Below are positions 18,838 through 29,098 of a stretch of DNA of 51,917 bases, in pieces. The translations under genes were made by a program, and so were the position numbers. How positions within the stretch are numbered: the first letter of the stretch is position 1; the number at the start of each line of letters is the position of its first letter. Source of the stretch: Saccharibacillus sp. JS10 (GTDB lineage Bacteria; Bacillota; Bacilli; Paenibacillales; Paenibacillaceae); NCBI RefSeq assembly GCF_024436065.1, contig NZ_JANFNS010000011.1, forward strand, positions 1-51,917, in the 5' to 3' direction. Below the pieces are notes generated by a model. It was given only the letters and a program-made list of their open reading frames with translations. It was not told the DNA's origin and ran no database searches.

Positions 18838-18860
18838 GTCACACATAATGACGCAGAGCA

Positions 18861-18893
18861 GGGAGCCGGAGGATTCGGCTCCCTTTTCTTTTT
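18861..18893 (+). terminator. Intrinsic terminator of spoVG
   Basis: GGGAGCCG/CGGCTCCC stem with a short loop, followed by TTTTCTTTTT. Confidence 0.92.
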
Positions 18894-18921
18894 GCCCGGA
18901 ATACGATATATTCAGTATAGT
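18892..18921 (+). promoter_or_regulatory. Candidate glmU promoter
   Basis: TTGCCC (18892-18897), 18 bases, TATAGT (18916-18921). It overlaps the end of the spoVG terminator. Confidence 0.4.
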
Positions 18922-18957
18922 AAATTGATAAAGACCTAACCGTATATGTAAAAATAG

Positions 18958-19006
18958 CGGCCGAAGGCCGAACCCTATTAACCGTCGCCTCCAGAGGCAA
19001 CGGTTA
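18958..19006 (+). promoter_or_regulatory. Two adjacent hairpins in the glmU leader
   Basis: CGGCC-GAA-GGCCG (18958-18970) is followed by AACCGTCGCCTC (18980-18991) pairing with GAGGCAACGGTT (18994-19005) apart from one C/A mismatch. Neither has a T-run. The second ends 16 bases before the ribosome binding site and may influence translation or stability. Confidence 0.55.
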
Positions 19007-19036
19007 TTTCCGGGTAAACGAAGAGGAGGCAGAGCA

Positions 19037-20437
19037 TTGAAAAGGATGGCGATTGTTCTTGCCGCCGGCAAGGGCAAGCGAATGAAGTCGAAGCTGTACA
19101 AGGTATTGCATCCCGTATGCGGCAAACCAATGGTTGGTCATGTCGTGAATACGGTTCGTCTTACCCACAGTGAACGTACAGTAGTTATCGTAGGCCACGG
19201 CGCTGAAGACGTACAAGCTTATTTGGGCAATGAAGCGGAATATGCGCTTCAAGCGGAGCAACTGGGTACAGGTCATGCTGTGCAACAGGCAGAAGCACTT
19301 CTGGGTAAAGAAGAAGGAACGACGATTCTGATTTGCGGCGACACGCCGCTCGTTCGCGCAGAAACGATCGAAGCGATGATTGCTTTGCACGAAAGCGAAG
19401 GTGCGGCAGCGACGATATTGACTGCGATTCCTGAAGATCCTACAGGTCTTGGACGTATTATTCGCGGTGAAGACGGAGGCGTCGTGCGAATTGTCGAGCA
19501 AAAAGATTGTACGCCTGAAGAAGCGGCTGTGAACGAGATTAATACCGGTACGTATTGCTTCGACAATCGTAAATTGTTCGATGCGCTGTCCCGAGTAACG
19601 AATAACAATGCTCAAGGTGAATATTACATCACCGACGTGATCGGCATTTTGCGCGGAGACGGTGAGAAAATTGCCGCTTACGCGACAAACGATCTGGACG
19701 AATCGATCGGCGTCAACGATCGCGTCGTATTGTCTCAAGCCGAGACCGCAATGCGTGCTCGTATTGTACGCGAGCATATGCTGGGCGGCGTGACGATCAT
19801 TGATCCGGCTTCGACCTATATTGGAGCTGACGTTACGATCGGTTCCGATACGGTTCTGTATCCGGGAACATTTATTTCCGGTCAAACGACGATCGGTGAA
19901 GATTGCAAAATCGGACCGAACAGTGAGATCGAGAATGCTGTGATCGGAGACGGTACAACAGTAGCTCATTCTGTCGTTCGCGATGCGAAAATTGGCGATC
20001 ACGTATCCGTTGGACCTTTTGCTCATCTTCGTCCGGGTTCAAGTTTGGCTGAAGGCGTTAAAGTAGGAAACTTCGTTGAAGTGAAAAACGCCGAGATCGG
20101 CCAGAACTCTAAAGTTTCGCACTTGAGTTACGTGGGCGATGCCAAAGTCGGTGACCGCGTCAATATCGGCTGCGGAGCGATTACTGTCAATTACGATGGA
20201 TTTAACAAATCGTTGACCGAGATCGAAGACGATGCGTTTATCGGCAGTAACGTCAACCTGATTGCACCTGTGCATGTCGGAAAAGGAGCTTACGTCGTAG
20301 CGGGTTCGACCATTACGAAAGAAGTGTCCGAAGGCGACCTTGCAATCGGCAGAGCGAGACAAGAAAATAAAGTGGGCTATGCAGACAAAATCAAAGCTCG
20401 CGCCAAAGCCAAAAAAGAAGCGAATTCAAATAAATAA
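19037..20437 (+). CDS. glmU: Bifunctional GlcNAc-1-P uridyltransferase / GlcN-1-P acetyltransferase
   Basis: Encodes 466 residues. It makes UDP-GlcNAc for peptidoglycan and teichoic acid. The N-terminal nucleotidyltransferase carries [20 protein letters not shown] (about 8-27) and GDTPLVR. After about residue 250 the left-handed beta-helix of hexapeptide repeats forms the acetyltransferase (for example [28 protein letters not shown]), with the catalytic region [14 protein letters not shown] 19037 is the start because AGAGGAGG (19022-19029) is 7 bases upstream; the ATG at 19046 would be too far. It is followed by prs, as in B. subtilis. Confidence 0.96.
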   Translation: MKRMAIVLAAGKGKRMKSKLYKVLHPVCGKPMVGHVVNTVRLTHSERTVVIVGHGAEDVQAYLGNEAEYALQAEQLGTGHAVQQAEALLGKEEGTTILICGDTPLVRAETIEAMIALHESEGAAATILTAIPEDPTGLGRIIRGEDGGVVRIVEQKDCTPEEAAVNEINTGTYCFDNRKLFDALSRVTNNNAQGEYYITDVIGILRGDGEKIAAYATNDLDESIGVNDRVVLSQAETAMRARIVREHMLGGVTIIDPASTYIGADVTIGSDTVLYPGTFISGQTTIGEDCKIGPNSEIENAVIGDGTTVAHSVVRDAKIGDHVSVGPFAHLRPGSSLAEGVKVGNFVEVKNAEIGQNSKVSHLSYVGDAKVGDRVNIGCGAITVNYDGFNKSLTEIEDDAFIGSNVNLIAPVHVGKGAYVVAGSTITKEVSEGDLAIGRARQENKVGYADKIKARAKAKKEANSNK

Positions 20438-20441
20438 AAAA

Positions 20442-20482
20442 CCAGCGTGCAGCCCGGCATAAGTTCCGGTATTGTACGCTGG
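20442..20482. terminator. Hairpin after glmU
   Basis: CCAGCGTGCA (20442-20451) pairs with TGTACGCTGG (20473-20482) with one wobble, around an inner CCGG/CCGG segment. There is an A-run on the left but no T-run on the right, so it fits a terminator better on the - strand; on the + strand it may protect the glmU 3' end. Confidence 0.45.
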
Positions 20483-20574
20483 CATATAACCAATCAACTA
20501 TCGTGAGTCCCTATCCTCAGGAGCGCTTTCGGCGTGCCTAACCACTAATGACCAGCACGGAGGGTTTACAAAAC

Positions 20575-21525
20575 ATGACTTATTGCGATTCAAAGCTGAA
20601 AATATTCACGTGCAATTCGAATCCTAAACTGGCGAACCAAATCGCCGACTATATCGGTATCCCGATGGGCGAATCGCATACGACGAGCTTTAGCGACGGC
20701 GAAATTCAGGTTAAATTGTCTGAAAGTGTTCGCGGCAGCCACGTCTATATTATCCAATCGACTTGTGCTCCAGTTAACGATAATCTGATGGAGCTGCTCG
20801 TGATGGTCGATGCGCTCAAACGTGCTTCGGCAAAAAGTATCAACGTCGTGATTCCGTATTACGGCTATGCGCGTCAAGACCGCAAAGCTCGTTCCCGCGA
20901 TCCGATTACAGCGAAGCTGGTTGCGGATTTGATCGAAAAAGCAGGCGCGCACCGCGTGATCGCTATGGATTTGCATGCGATGCAAATTCAAGGATTTTTC
21001 GATATTCCGGTCGATCATTTGCTCGGCGTACCGATTTTGGCGCAATATTTCCGTTCGAAGCAAATCGAAAATCCGATTGTCGTGTCGCCTGACCACGGCG
21101 GCGTGGTACGCGCACGCAAATTGGCAGACTTGCTCAATGCTCCGCTGGCGATCATCGACAAGCGCCGTCCGGAACCGAACGTCAGCGAAGTCATGAACAT
21201 TATCGGGAACATCGAAGGCAAGACTGCGATTTTGATCGATGATATTATCGACACAGCGGGTACGATCGTGCTGGGCGCTAATGCTTTGGTCGAAGGCGGC
21301 GCTAAAGAAGTATACGCTTGTTGTACGCACCCGGTATTGTCGGGACCTGCGATGGATCGTTTGGAAAATTCGCCGCTTAAAGAAGTGATCGTGACGGATA
21401 CCATTCCGATTACGCATCCGAATCCGACAAACAAATTGAAAGTGTTGTCGGTTGCTCCTTTGCTTGGCGAAGCGATTATTCGCGTTCACGAAGAATTGTC
21501 GATCAGTAAGCTTTTTGAAATCTAA
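20575..21525 (+). CDS. prs: Ribose-phosphate pyrophosphokinase
   Basis: Encodes 316 residues from ATG 20575 (GGAGGG at 20560-20565). It makes PRPP from ribose-5-phosphate and ATP for nucleotide, His and Trp synthesis; PRPP is also the signal read by PurR encoded nearby. Motifs: [16 protein letters not shown] (about 39-54), [20 protein letters not shown] (about 97-116), the metal-binding [11 protein letters not shown], and the PRPP loop [11 protein letters not shown] (about 220-230). In B. subtilis ctc (a ribosomal L25 homologue) follows; it is absent here. Confidence 0.97.
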   Translation: MTYCDSKLKIFTCNSNPKLANQIADYIGIPMGESHTTSFSDGEIQVKLSESVRGSHVYIIQSTCAPVNDNLMELLVMVDALKRASAKSINVVIPYYGYARQDRKARSRDPITAKLVADLIEKAGAHRVIAMDLHAMQIQGFFDIPVDHLLGVPILAQYFRSKQIENPIVVSPDHGGVVRARKLADLLNAPLAIIDKRRPEPNVSEVMNIIGNIEGKTAILIDDIIDTAGTIVLGANALVEGGAKEVYACCTHPVLSGPAMDRLENSPLKEVIVTDTIPITHPNPTNKLKVLSVAPLLGEAIIRVHEELSISKLFEI

Positions 21526-21555
21526 GTCACGTTCGATCACGCACATGTTTATTGC

Positions 21556-21598
21556 GGGTTACGCCTCCTTCCGGGAAGGGAGAAGGCGTAACCCTTCT
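21556..21598 (+). terminator. Strong hairpin after prs
   Basis: GGGTTACGCCT (21556-21566) pairs perfectly with AGGCGTAACCC (21584-21594), and the loop itself contains CCTTC/GAAGG. Only TTCTC follows, so it is a very stable stem with a poor T-run. Confidence 0.65.
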
Positions 21599-21643
21599 CG
21601 GCGTGAACGTTTCTGCTTTTACATTCGAAAGCAGTCGCCGCTT

Positions 21644-21844
21644 TTAATACCCCGGACGAGATAAAAAGACGTATCGTCCGCGATGATAAAGCGCTTGGCC
21701 GATTTCGATAAAGCTTTCGTGAATCCCTGTAACCAAGCCAATATCGACCGGTACGTCTTGATGATAAATTTCAACAGGAATGCCGGCGTTCATATGATCA
21801 TAAAAATGACGATTATCTTTTAGCAAGGCTCCAAATTCGTACAT
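21644..21844 (-). CDS. Small protein of unknown function
   Basis: Encodes 66 residues on the - strand, with AAAGGAG about 12 bases ahead of ATG 21844. It is soluble in appearance: an N-terminal amphipathic stretch (MYEFGALLKDNRHFYDHMN) and a beta-rich remainder (IPVEIYHQDVPVDIGLVTG, ending YVFLSRPGY). The sequence is not a mirror of any + strand gene and occupies the gap between prs and pth. Its composition and site are those of a real gene. I recognise no family; the alternation of VEIYHQD and VTGIHESFIEI suggests a small SH3-like barrel, which is speculation. Confidence 0.72.
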   Translation of the reverse strand: MYEFGALLKDNRHFYDHMNAGIPVEIYHQDVPVDIGLVTGIHESFIEIGQALYHRGRYVFLSRPGY

Positions 21845-21964
21845 GTCACGTTACAGCTCCTTTGGCGAACGCACTGCGTAGCGCGTGATGTCAGACTTTA
21901 TCCTTATATTGTAACAAAAATAATCATCAGTACCATAAGTATTGCAGATGAGGAGGTACATCGG

Positions 21965-22525
21965 ATGAAATGGATCGTAGGGCTGGGTAATCCCGGCAAA
22001 AATTACGAAAAAACGCGTCATAATGTCGGCTTCATGGCATTGGACCGTTTGGCGCAAAAATACAATATCCCGATTACGCAAAGCAAATGCAAAGCGCTGG
22101 TTGGAGAAGGCATGATCGGCAGAGAAAAGGTAGCGTTGATCAAACCGATGACGTTTATGAATTTATCCGGTGAATCGGTACGCGCCTATATGGATTACTA
22201 CAAAGTTGAATTGAAAGACCTGATCGTCGTTTACGATGATTTGGATACAGAAGTAGGTAAAGTGCGTTTGCGGTATCAAGGCAGCGCAGGAGGCCATAAC
22301 GGAATCAAGTCGATTATTCAACATACCGGTACGCAGACGTTCGACCGGATTCGAATGGGCATTTCCAGACCGCAAAACGGAATGGCAATCGTCGATTACG
22401 TATTAGCTCCTTTTACCAAAGCGGAACAGACGCTATTAGACGAAATGATCGAAAAAACGTGCGATGCACTTGAACATAGTCTCGACCATACGTTTGAACA
22501 AACGATGGCTCGGTTTAACGGATAG
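21965..22525 (+). CDS. pth: Peptidyl-tRNA hydrolase
   Basis: Encodes 186 residues. It frees tRNA from peptidyl-tRNAs that drop off ribosomes; the gene is essential and is called spoVC in B. subtilis. The N-terminal signature is WIVGLGNPGKNYEKTRHNVG with catalytic His19 and Asn9. The lid/catalytic segments PMTFMNLSGESV and VVYDDLDTEVGKVRLRYQGS (about 84-103) and GGHNGIKSI follow. GAGGAGG precedes ATG 21965. mfd begins 30 bases after its stop; the fin (yabK) gene that normally lies between is absent. Confidence 0.97.
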   Translation: MKWIVGLGNPGKNYEKTRHNVGFMALDRLAQKYNIPITQSKCKALVGEGMIGREKVALIKPMTFMNLSGESVRAYMDYYKVELKDLIVVYDDLDTEVGKVRLRYQGSAGGHNGIKSIIQHTGTQTFDRIRMGISRPQNGMAIVDYVLAPFTKAEQTLLDEMIEKTCDALEHSLDHTFEQTMARFNG

Positions 22526-22555
22526 AAACAACACAAGCATAAGAGAGGTGCCGAT

Positions 22556-25500
22556 TTGTTAAACGCGCTTATCAAAGAAGTTGCCCGGGATCAAGACTTT
22601 ATATTGATCAAGGATGCCGTATCCGCCGGAATGAAAGAACAATTGGTTGCAGGCTTATCGGGTTCTGCACGTCAATTAATGATGGCAGGTCTACATCAGG
22701 AGCTGGATCGTCCGCTGCTGATTGTCACCCATAATATCTTTTCAGCTCAAAAAATCGCAGATGATTTGCAGGAAGCGCTTCCCGAAGGCCAGGTTTTATT
22801 TTACCCGGCGAACGAACTGGTTGCCGCGGAATCCGCGATCTCTAGCCCGGAAACGATTGCGCAACGGATCGAAGTACTGACTCGCTGTGCCAATGGATTT
22901 AACGGGGTATTAGTCGTACCTTTTTCTGGATTGCGTCGTTTTGTACCGGATCCGGTCGCGATTCGTGAAGCTCAGTTTACGCTAAAAGAAGGCGGCACCC
23001 TGAATCTGGATACGTTTTTGTCGCAGATGGTCGAACTCGGTTACGCGCGCGTCGAGCGAGTCGAGACACGCGGGGAAATGAGTGTCCGCGGAGGAATCAT
23101 CGACTTTTTCCCGATGACTGCTCAGCTTGCTTACCGAGTTGAATTATTCGATGACGAAATCGATTCGATTCGAACCTTTGACCCGGAAGACCAACGTTCG
23201 ATCGACAAAGTCAAACAAGTAGACATCAAGCCAAGCCGTGAACTGGTTGCAAGCGGCGAGAGGATGCGTCAAGCGGCAGAAGCCGCGACCGTATTGCTGG
23301 AGAAGCAGCTTGAGAAAATGACCGATCGTAAAGCAAAAGCCGCGATGCAGCAAGAAATCGGCCGCGAGATCGATTGGTTGCGTCAACAAATTCATTTCCC
23401 GGAAATGTACAAATACGTATCTCTGATCTATCCGGAGCAGTGTACGCTATACGACTATATGCCGGAAAACACATTGCTGCTGATGGACGAACCTGCGCGT
23501 CTGCTCGACACGGCTGCACAGCTTGAACGAGACGAAGCAGAGTGGAATCTGCATCTATTACAAAGCGGCAAAAGTCTTCCCGATCTGCCTTTAGCGTCCG
23601 AAGGAGATACAGCCGCTTACCAACGTCCGTTCCAGACTTTGTTCTTGTCCCTTTTTGTTCGTCAGATTCCTCGCACGCATCCGGGGCAAGTCGTGAATGT
23701 GGTAAGCCGTACGATGCAAGATTTCCACGGTCAGATGAATGTGCTCAAAGCGGAGATGGAGCGCTGGAAAAAATCCAATATGCGCATCATTATGCTGGCG
23801 GGCGACGATGAACGTGCCGAGCGTATTCGCCGCGTGCTCGAAGATTACGAGATTGAGACGCCGGAAATTATGCGTGGACATCTGCAAGGTGGCTTTGAGC
23901 TTCCGTCTGCACATCTAGTGGTCATCACCGAAGGCGAACTGTTTGCGCAGAAGCAGCGTAAAGCCCGCAAAAGTACGACGACCAAGCAGATCGATAACGC
24001 GGAACGAATCAAAAGCTATACCGAACTGAAAGTCGGCGATTATGTCGTTCACCAAAATCACGGTATCGGTAAATATCTCGGTATCGGCACGCTTGAAGTG
24101 GGCGGTATTCATAAAGACTACATGCACATCATGTATGCGGGCGGAGACAAACTTTCGGTTCCGATCGAGCAGATCGATCTGATTCAAAAGTATGTCGGTG
24201 CTGAAGATAAAGAACCCAAAGTGTATAAGCTTGGCGGCAACGAATGGACACGCGTCAAAACGAAAGTCCGTTCTTCGGTTCAAGATATTGCCGATGATCT
24301 GATCAAATTGTATGCGGAGCGCCAAGCTTCGGCAGGTTATAGTTTCGACAAAGATACACCGGATCAAAATGAATTCGAAAATACATTCCCTTATGACGAA
24401 ACGCGCGACCAATTGCGAGCGATTCAAGAAATCAAAGGCGATATGGAAATGACGCGTCCGATGGATCGACTGCTATGCGGAGACGTTGGTTATGGCAAAA
24501 CAGAAGTCGCGATTCGTGCAGCGTTCAAAGCCGCGATCGAAGGCAAACAAGTAGCGATCCTTGTTCCAACCACTATTTTGGCGCAGCAACACTATGAGAC
24601 GTTCAAAGAACGTTTTGAAGGCTATCCGTTTAATATTGGCGTGCTCAGTCGTTTCCGTTCGCGCAAAGAGCAAAACGAAACGATTAAAGGCGTGAAGCAA
24701 GGGACGATCGATGTCATCATCGGTACGCACCGCATTTTGTCCCAAGATCTTGTTTTCAAAGATTTAGGTCTGCTGATCGTCGATGAAGAACAACGATTCG
24801 GCGTTACGCACAAAGAAAAACTCAAACGCCTCAAAACGAACGTAGACGTGTTGACGCTGACGGCAACGCCGATTCCGCGTACTCTTCATATGTCGATGCT
24901 CGGCGTGCGCGATCTGTCGGTCATCGAGACGCCGCCAGAGAACCGTTTCCCGGTACAGACGTATGTCGTCGAATATAGCCCGACACTGGTTCGGGAAGCG
25001 ATCGAACGCGAACTGGCTCGCGGCGGTCAAGTCTACTATCTGTACAACCGTGTACAAGGGATTCATGAAAAAGCAGCCGAAATCTCGGATCTTGTACCGG
25101 ATGCGCGCGTAAGCGTCGGTCACGGTCAGATGAGCGAGCAAGAGCTGGAACGTACCATTCTCGACTTCTTGGAAGGCGAATCCGACGTTTTAGTCAGCAC
25201 GAGTATTATCGAGACTGGCGTAGACATTCCGAACGTGAATACGTTGATCGTGCACGATGCGGATAAAATGGGGCTTTCGCAGCTTTATCAGATGAGAGGC
25301 CGAGTAGGGCGGTCGAACCGAATCGCATACGCGTATTTCTCTTATCAAAAAGATAAAGTGCTAACCGAAGTTGCAGAAAAACGTCTGCAATCGATCAAAG
25401 AATTTACGGAACTCGGTTCCGGCTTCAAAATCGCGATGCGCGATTTGTCGATTCGCGGAGCAGGCAATCTACTTGGCGCCGAACAATCCGGCTTTATCGC

Positions 25501-26089
25501 GTCGGTCGGCTTTGATCTCTATTCGCAAATGCTTGCCGAAGAAATTCAAAAACGTAAAATTTCGATGTTGGGCGAAGCGCCGTCGGAAGATCAGAACTGG
25601 AGCACGATGATCGATCTGTCGATCGATGCGTATCTGCCTTCGGATTATATTTACGACAGTATTCAAAAAATCGAAATTTACAAAAAGGTCGCTTCTGCGA
25701 CTACGTTCGAAGATGTGCTTGAATTGGAAGATGAACTGCTGGATCGTTTTGGCGATATGCCAGAAGCGGTAACACGTCTGATGCAAGTCGCGAGATTCAA
25801 AATTTACGGCAAAACATACGGGATCGAAAGTATTGCCCGCAAAGGCGATGACTTGCTTGTAACCTTCTACGAAGGGCAAGAAAAAGCAGTAGATTCCAAA
25901 AAACTTGCGCAGATTGGAAATCAGTTCGAAAGCAGTGTACAATTTAAGCAGGGCACACCTTTTGCATTGCAGATCAAAGGTAAAAACGTGCCGGAGGCAA
26001 AGCGTCTAGAAACGTTAGAACAGGTTTTGGATGCTCTCCAACAAGCTTTCAAATCGAAGGGAGAACTTCATGATGCAGTTAAGTCATAA
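22556..26089 (+). CDS. mfd: Transcription-repair coupling factor
   Basis: Encodes 1177 residues, full length. Mfd removes RNA polymerase stalled at DNA lesions and recruits UvrA. Parts in order: UvrB-homology domains (1-~350), the RNA polymerase interaction domain (KVGDYVVHQNHGIGKYLGI, about 492-510), the translocase with Walker A CGDVGYGKTEVAIR (about 640-653), DEEQ box and LTATPIPRTLHMS, then LVSTSIIETGVDIPN and QMRGRVGRS, and the TRG and C-terminal UvrA-binding-inhibition domain. The start is TTG 22556 after GAGAGG. Its 3' end overlaps the prsA-type gene by 20 bases. Confidence 0.97.
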   Translation: MLNALIKEVARDQDFILIKDAVSAGMKEQLVAGLSGSARQLMMAGLHQELDRPLLIVTHNIFSAQKIADDLQEALPEGQVLFYPANELVAAESAISSPETIAQRIEVLTRCANGFNGVLVVPFSGLRRFVPDPVAIREAQFTLKEGGTLNLDTFLSQMVELGYARVERVETRGEMSVRGGIIDFFPMTAQLAYRVELFDDEIDSIRTFDPEDQRSIDKVKQVDIKPSRELVASGERMRQAAEAATVLLEKQLEKMTDRKAKAAMQQEIGREIDWLRQQIHFPEMYKYVSLIYPEQCTLYDYMPENTLLLMDEPARLLDTAAQLERDEAEWNLHLLQSGKSLPDLPLASEGDTAAYQRPFQTLFLSLFVRQIPRTHPGQVVNVVSRTMQDFHGQMNVLKAEMERWKKSNMRIIMLAGDDERAERIRRVLEDYEIETPEIMRGHLQGGFELPSAHLVVITEGELFAQKQRKARKSTTTKQIDNAERIKSYTELKVGDYVVHQNHGIGKYLGIGTLEVGGIHKDYMHIMYAGGDKLSVPIEQIDLIQKYVGAEDKEPKVYKLGGNEWTRVKTKVRSSVQDIADDLIKLYAERQASAGYSFDKDTPDQNEFENTFPYDETRDQLRAIQEIKGDMEMTRPMDRLLCGDVGYGKTEVAIRAAFKAAIEGKQVAILVPTTILAQQHYETFKERFEGYPFNIGVLSRFRSRKEQNETIKGVKQGTIDVIIGTHRILSQDLVFKDLGLLIVDEEQRFGVTHKEKLKRLKTNVDVLTLTATPIPRTLHMSMLGVRDLSVIETPPENRFPVQTYVVEYSPTLVREAIERELARGGQVYYLYNRVQGIHEKAAEISDLVPDARVSVGHGQMSEQELERTILDFLEGESDVLVSTSIIETGVDIPNVNTLIVHDADKMGLSQLYQMRGRVGRSNRIAYAYFSYQKDKVLTEVAEKRLQSIKEFTELGSGFKIAMRDLSIRGAGNLLGAEQSGFIASVGFDLYSQMLAEEIQKRKISMLGEAPSEDQNWSTMIDLSIDAYLPSDYIYDSIQKIEIYKKVASATTFEDVLELEDELLDRFGDMPEAVTRLMQVARFKIYGKTYGIESIARKGDDLLVTFYEGQEKAVDSKKLAQIGNQFESSVQFKQGTPFALQIKGKNVPEAKRLETLEQVLDALQQAFKSKGELHDAVKS

Positions 26090-27203
26090 AAAATGGGGCA
26101 AATTGGCGTCGCTCGGCGCAGTAGCGGTACTTTCTTTCTCAGTGCTTGCCGCTTGCGGGGACAAAGCCGATAACGACACCGCAAAAACAGACGACAGTAA
26201 AGTATTGGCGACTTACGACGGGGGAACCGTAACGGAAGACCAATTCAATACCGAGCTCAACGTAATGAAATTTTTACAACCGACTTACGCTTCGATGATG
26301 GATTCGAGCGAAATCAAGAACTATATGCTGGATCAACAGATCGCTTACAACTACCTGGAAGGTAAAGCGACTGACGAAGAAAAGAAAAAAGGTGCCGAAA
26401 TGGCAACCGAGCAAATCAATCAGCTTAAAGGTCAAGTCGATCAAGAGCAACTGGATACGATGCTCAAAGATCAAAATATCACAGAAGCGGATCTAACGAC
26501 GTACATGACGCAAGTCATGACAGCCGTACAATATATGTCCGATCAAGTGAAAGACGAAGACGTGCAAAAAGAATACGATGCAAACAAAGATGCGTATATC
26601 ACAGCGAAAATCAGTCATATCTTGATCGGTCTGACTGACAAAGACGGCAAAGAACGCACAGATGCGCAAGCGAAAAAATTGGCTGACGAAGTGAAAGCGA
26701 AGCTGGATAAAGGCGAAGATTTCGCAAAGCTTGCTAAAGAATACTCCGATGACGGTTCCGGTGCGAATGGCGGCTTGTTAGCTGAAGAAGAAGCTCCGGT
26801 TAACGGGTATGTCGAAGAGTTCAAACAAGCTTCGATCGACCAAAAAGTCGGCGAAATCGGAGATCCTGTTAAAACCCAGTTCGGTTACCACATTATTCGC
26901 GTCGAATCCCGTACAGATACGTTGACGGATAAAGTGAAAGACGAAGTGCGTCGCACTTTGGCTTCGACGAAGCTGAACGAGTTTATGGAAAAAGAACTTG
27001 AAGGCATCACAAAAAGCAAAGAAGAGTTCAAAGACGAGCAACCAGCTGCAACAGAAGAAGGTACAGACAGCGCTCCTGCGACAGGTACAGACGGAGCTGT
27101 AACCGAAGGTGCGGATCAAGGTGCAGCGACCGAACAAGGAACGTCTACGGACAAATCCGGTGAAGCCGGCACATCGACTGAAACCAACACTGACGGTAAA
27201 TAA
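26070..27203 (+). CDS. prsA: PrsA-type foldase lipoprotein (parvulin peptidyl-prolyl isomerase)
   Basis: Encodes 377 residues from ATG 26070 (AAGGGAGA just upstream; ATG 26073 also possible). The lipoprotein signal ends in LAAC with Cys29. A helical SurA-like N-domain (about 50-175) precedes the parvulin domain at about 175-275 (KISHILIGLTDKDG, FAKLAKEYSDDGSGANGG, TQFGYHIIRVESR). The tail of about 55 residues is rich in Glu, Thr, Ala and Gly and looks unstructured. Such proteins help exported proteins fold on the outer face of the membrane. Overlap with mfd implies co-translation. spoVT, expected after this gene or after mfd, is absent. Confidence 0.93.
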   Translation: MMQLSHKKWGKLASLGAVAVLSFSVLAACGDKADNDTAKTDDSKVLATYDGGTVTEDQFNTELNVMKFLQPTYASMMDSSEIKNYMLDQQIAYNYLEGKATDEEKKKGAEMATEQINQLKGQVDQEQLDTMLKDQNITEADLTTYMTQVMTAVQYMSDQVKDEDVQKEYDANKDAYITAKISHILIGLTDKDGKERTDAQAKKLADEVKAKLDKGEDFAKLAKEYSDDGSGANGGLLAEEEAPVNGYVEEFKQASIDQKVGEIGDPVKTQFGYHIIRVESRTDTLTDKVKDEVRRTLASTKLNEFMEKELEGITKSKEEFKDEQPAATEEGTDSAPATGTDGAVTEGADQGAATEQGTSTDKSGEAGTSTETNTDGK

Positions 27204-27220
27204 AACAAGTGAAACGTAAA

Positions 27221-27250
27221 AGGCGGCGGATTATCGATCCGCCTTCTTTT
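27221..27250 (+). terminator. First terminator after prsA
   Basis: GGCGGAT/ATCCGCC stem followed by TTCTTTT. Confidence 0.8.
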
Positions 27251-27270
27251 GCTAGATGGACAAGATCAAA

Positions 27271-27298
27271 TAGCGCGAAATCACGCGCTATTTTTTTC
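27271..27298 (+). terminator. Second terminator after prsA
   Basis: TAGCGCG (27271-27277) and CGCGCTA (27284-27290) stem followed by seven T residues. Two terminators in series isolate mfd-prsA from the next gene. Confidence 0.88.
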
Positions 27299-27361
27299 GC
27301 TCAAAAATATCAAAATCCAAAATCATGTTAACTATTGGTTTTTAGGAAAGGAGGTCGCGGC

Positions 27362-28993
27362 ATGAATACCTCCAAGTCGCCGGGATCAGGGTTGCTCAGA
27401 GGTGCGTTTATTCTCGGAGCCGCGGCAATCCTGTCTAAATTAATCGGCACCTTGCAAAAAATCCCGCTGCAAAATATTGGCGGAGACCGTGTATTTGGGA
27501 TCTACACGACCGTGTATTCGTTTTATGCGTTTCTTGCTGTTTTTATAACGGCCGCTTTACCCGCAGCGATCTCTAAGTATGTCGCAGAGCGTACAGCAAG
27601 CGCAGACGAGCAAGGCGTTCGCCGCGTGCTTCGCGCGGGCTTGTGGACCGCATGCTCGGCTGGCATAATCCTGTCTGCGGCGATGTGGTTATTCGCTCCG
27701 CATATCTCGGATTGGATTGGTAGCGACCATACGCTGCTTCCGTTAAGAGCGGTATCACTCGCTTTGCTGATTGTGCCGCCTATGGCTGCGCTTCGAGGTT
27801 TTTTTCAAGGACTACAACAAGCTTTGCCGACAGCGGTATCGCAAGTTGCCGAACAGATCATACGCGTCGCAGTGATGATTGCGTTGCTATTGTCTTTAAA
27901 CGCGGCTGGAGCTTCGGATGAAAAGATTGCGGCTGGCGCAGCGTTAGGTTCATTTGCCGGAGGTTTAGCCGGATTAGGCGCTATGTTGTGGTTTTGGCGG
28001 CGTTATCGTCGTGATCGGCAGCTAGGCGATAATACAGCTACCCTGCATGAAAAAAACGACCCTTCCCGTCTATGGATCAAGCGTTTGTTAATTTACGCCG
28101 TTCCTGTGTTTATCGGCTCATTGTCACAGCCGCTACTTGGATTGGTCGATACGTTAACAGTACCGCGTATTTTGCAAAATACGGGCTGGAGCGATCTGTC
28201 TGCTATGGAGCAGTTCGGGATCTATAACCGGGGGATTCCGATCGTGCAGCTTGTCTTCATGTTGGCGACGTCGCTGTCGCTACTGCTGCTGCCCGCAATT
28301 GCGGAAGCCAAAGCCCGCGGCGAAGAAAAACGGATTTCGTCTTCGGCAAGTATTGCACTGCGTTGGCTCTGGCTACTTGGCTTAACCGCCGCAGGCGGGC
28401 TAGCCGTACTCGCTGAGCCTGTAAATATTATGCTGTATGCCGATTCTGAAGGCACAGACGCGCTGCGATGGACAGCGCTCTCCGCTGCCGGAGGTACGCT
28501 TGGCATCGTCTCGGCGGCTTTGCTGCAAGGCATGGGCGCTGTGCGCGCCCCAGCCTTGTTCTTGCTGATCTCCGCGACGCTCAAACTGCTGCTGAACGTA
28601 ATTCTCGTTCCGCTGATGGGCATTTCCGGCGCCGCGCTTGCCGGCGCGCTGTCGTATATGGTCGCCGCGCTGCTCGGCGTACTGCTGCTTGCCCGGTTGA
28701 CAGGGCTGCGCGGCATCAAGCTCCGCAGCCTGCTTCAGCCCTTGCTACTCGCCGGGCTGACGGCGCTTGCTGCTTATCTTGTCCGCTTACTGGCGAGCGG
28801 ACTGCTGTCCGCCGCGGAACTCGGCGGCCGCCTGGGCGCGCTGCTGACGAGTGGAGCCGGCGTAGCTGCCGGCGTGCTCGTTTTCGTCGCTGCGCTGGTG
28901 TATACCCGCGCCGTGTCGGACGCGGAACTGGCTGCGCTTCCTGGCGGCGCGAAGCTTGTCGCTTTGGCGCGCAAACTTCGGCGTCAAAGTTAG
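27362..28993 (+). CDS. yabM: Polysaccharide/lipid flippase of the MATE-like MVF family (YabM, SpoVB/MurJ-like)
   Basis: Encodes 543 residues from ATG 27362 (AAAGGAGG upstream). It is highly hydrophobic, with about 14 membrane segments, and starts with LLRGAFILGAAAILSKLIGT, typical of SpoVB-type exporters, followed by a conserved QNIGGDRVFGIY-like block. Such proteins move lipid-linked cell-wall precursors across the membrane. The DNA composition changes within the gene: a 60-base line at 27481 has 28 G+C, one at 28621 has 43. The C-terminal third is Ala/Leu/Gly-rich. YabM in B. subtilis is described as partly replacing MurJ-type flippases; the exact substrate here is unknown. Confidence 0.9.
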   Translation: MNTSKSPGSGLLRGAFILGAAAILSKLIGTLQKIPLQNIGGDRVFGIYTTVYSFYAFLAVFITAALPAAISKYVAERTASADEQGVRRVLRAGLWTACSAGIILSAAMWLFAPHISDWIGSDHTLLPLRAVSLALLIVPPMAALRGFFQGLQQALPTAVSQVAEQIIRVAVMIALLLSLNAAGASDEKIAAGAALGSFAGGLAGLGAMLWFWRRYRRDRQLGDNTATLHEKNDPSRLWIKRLLIYAVPVFIGSLSQPLLGLVDTLTVPRILQNTGWSDLSAMEQFGIYNRGIPIVQLVFMLATSLSLLLLPAIAEAKARGEEKRISSSASIALRWLWLLGLTAAGGLAVLAEPVNIMLYADSEGTDALRWTALSAAGGTLGIVSAALLQGMGAVRAPALFLLISATLKLLLNVILVPLMGISGAALAGALSYMVAALLGVLLLARLTGLRGIKLRSLLQPLLLAGLTALAAYLVRLLASGLLSAAELGGRLGALLTSGAGVAAGVLVFVAALVYTRAVSDAELAALPGGAKLVALARKLRRQS

Positions 28994-29098
28994 TCGTTCT
29001 CTTCGGGGAACGTCTGTACGCATTTTAGATTCGCAATTCGCCGGAACCCGTGATATAGTGGTAAAATGCGAGGTGCAGCGGAAGGAGAGGAACACGTA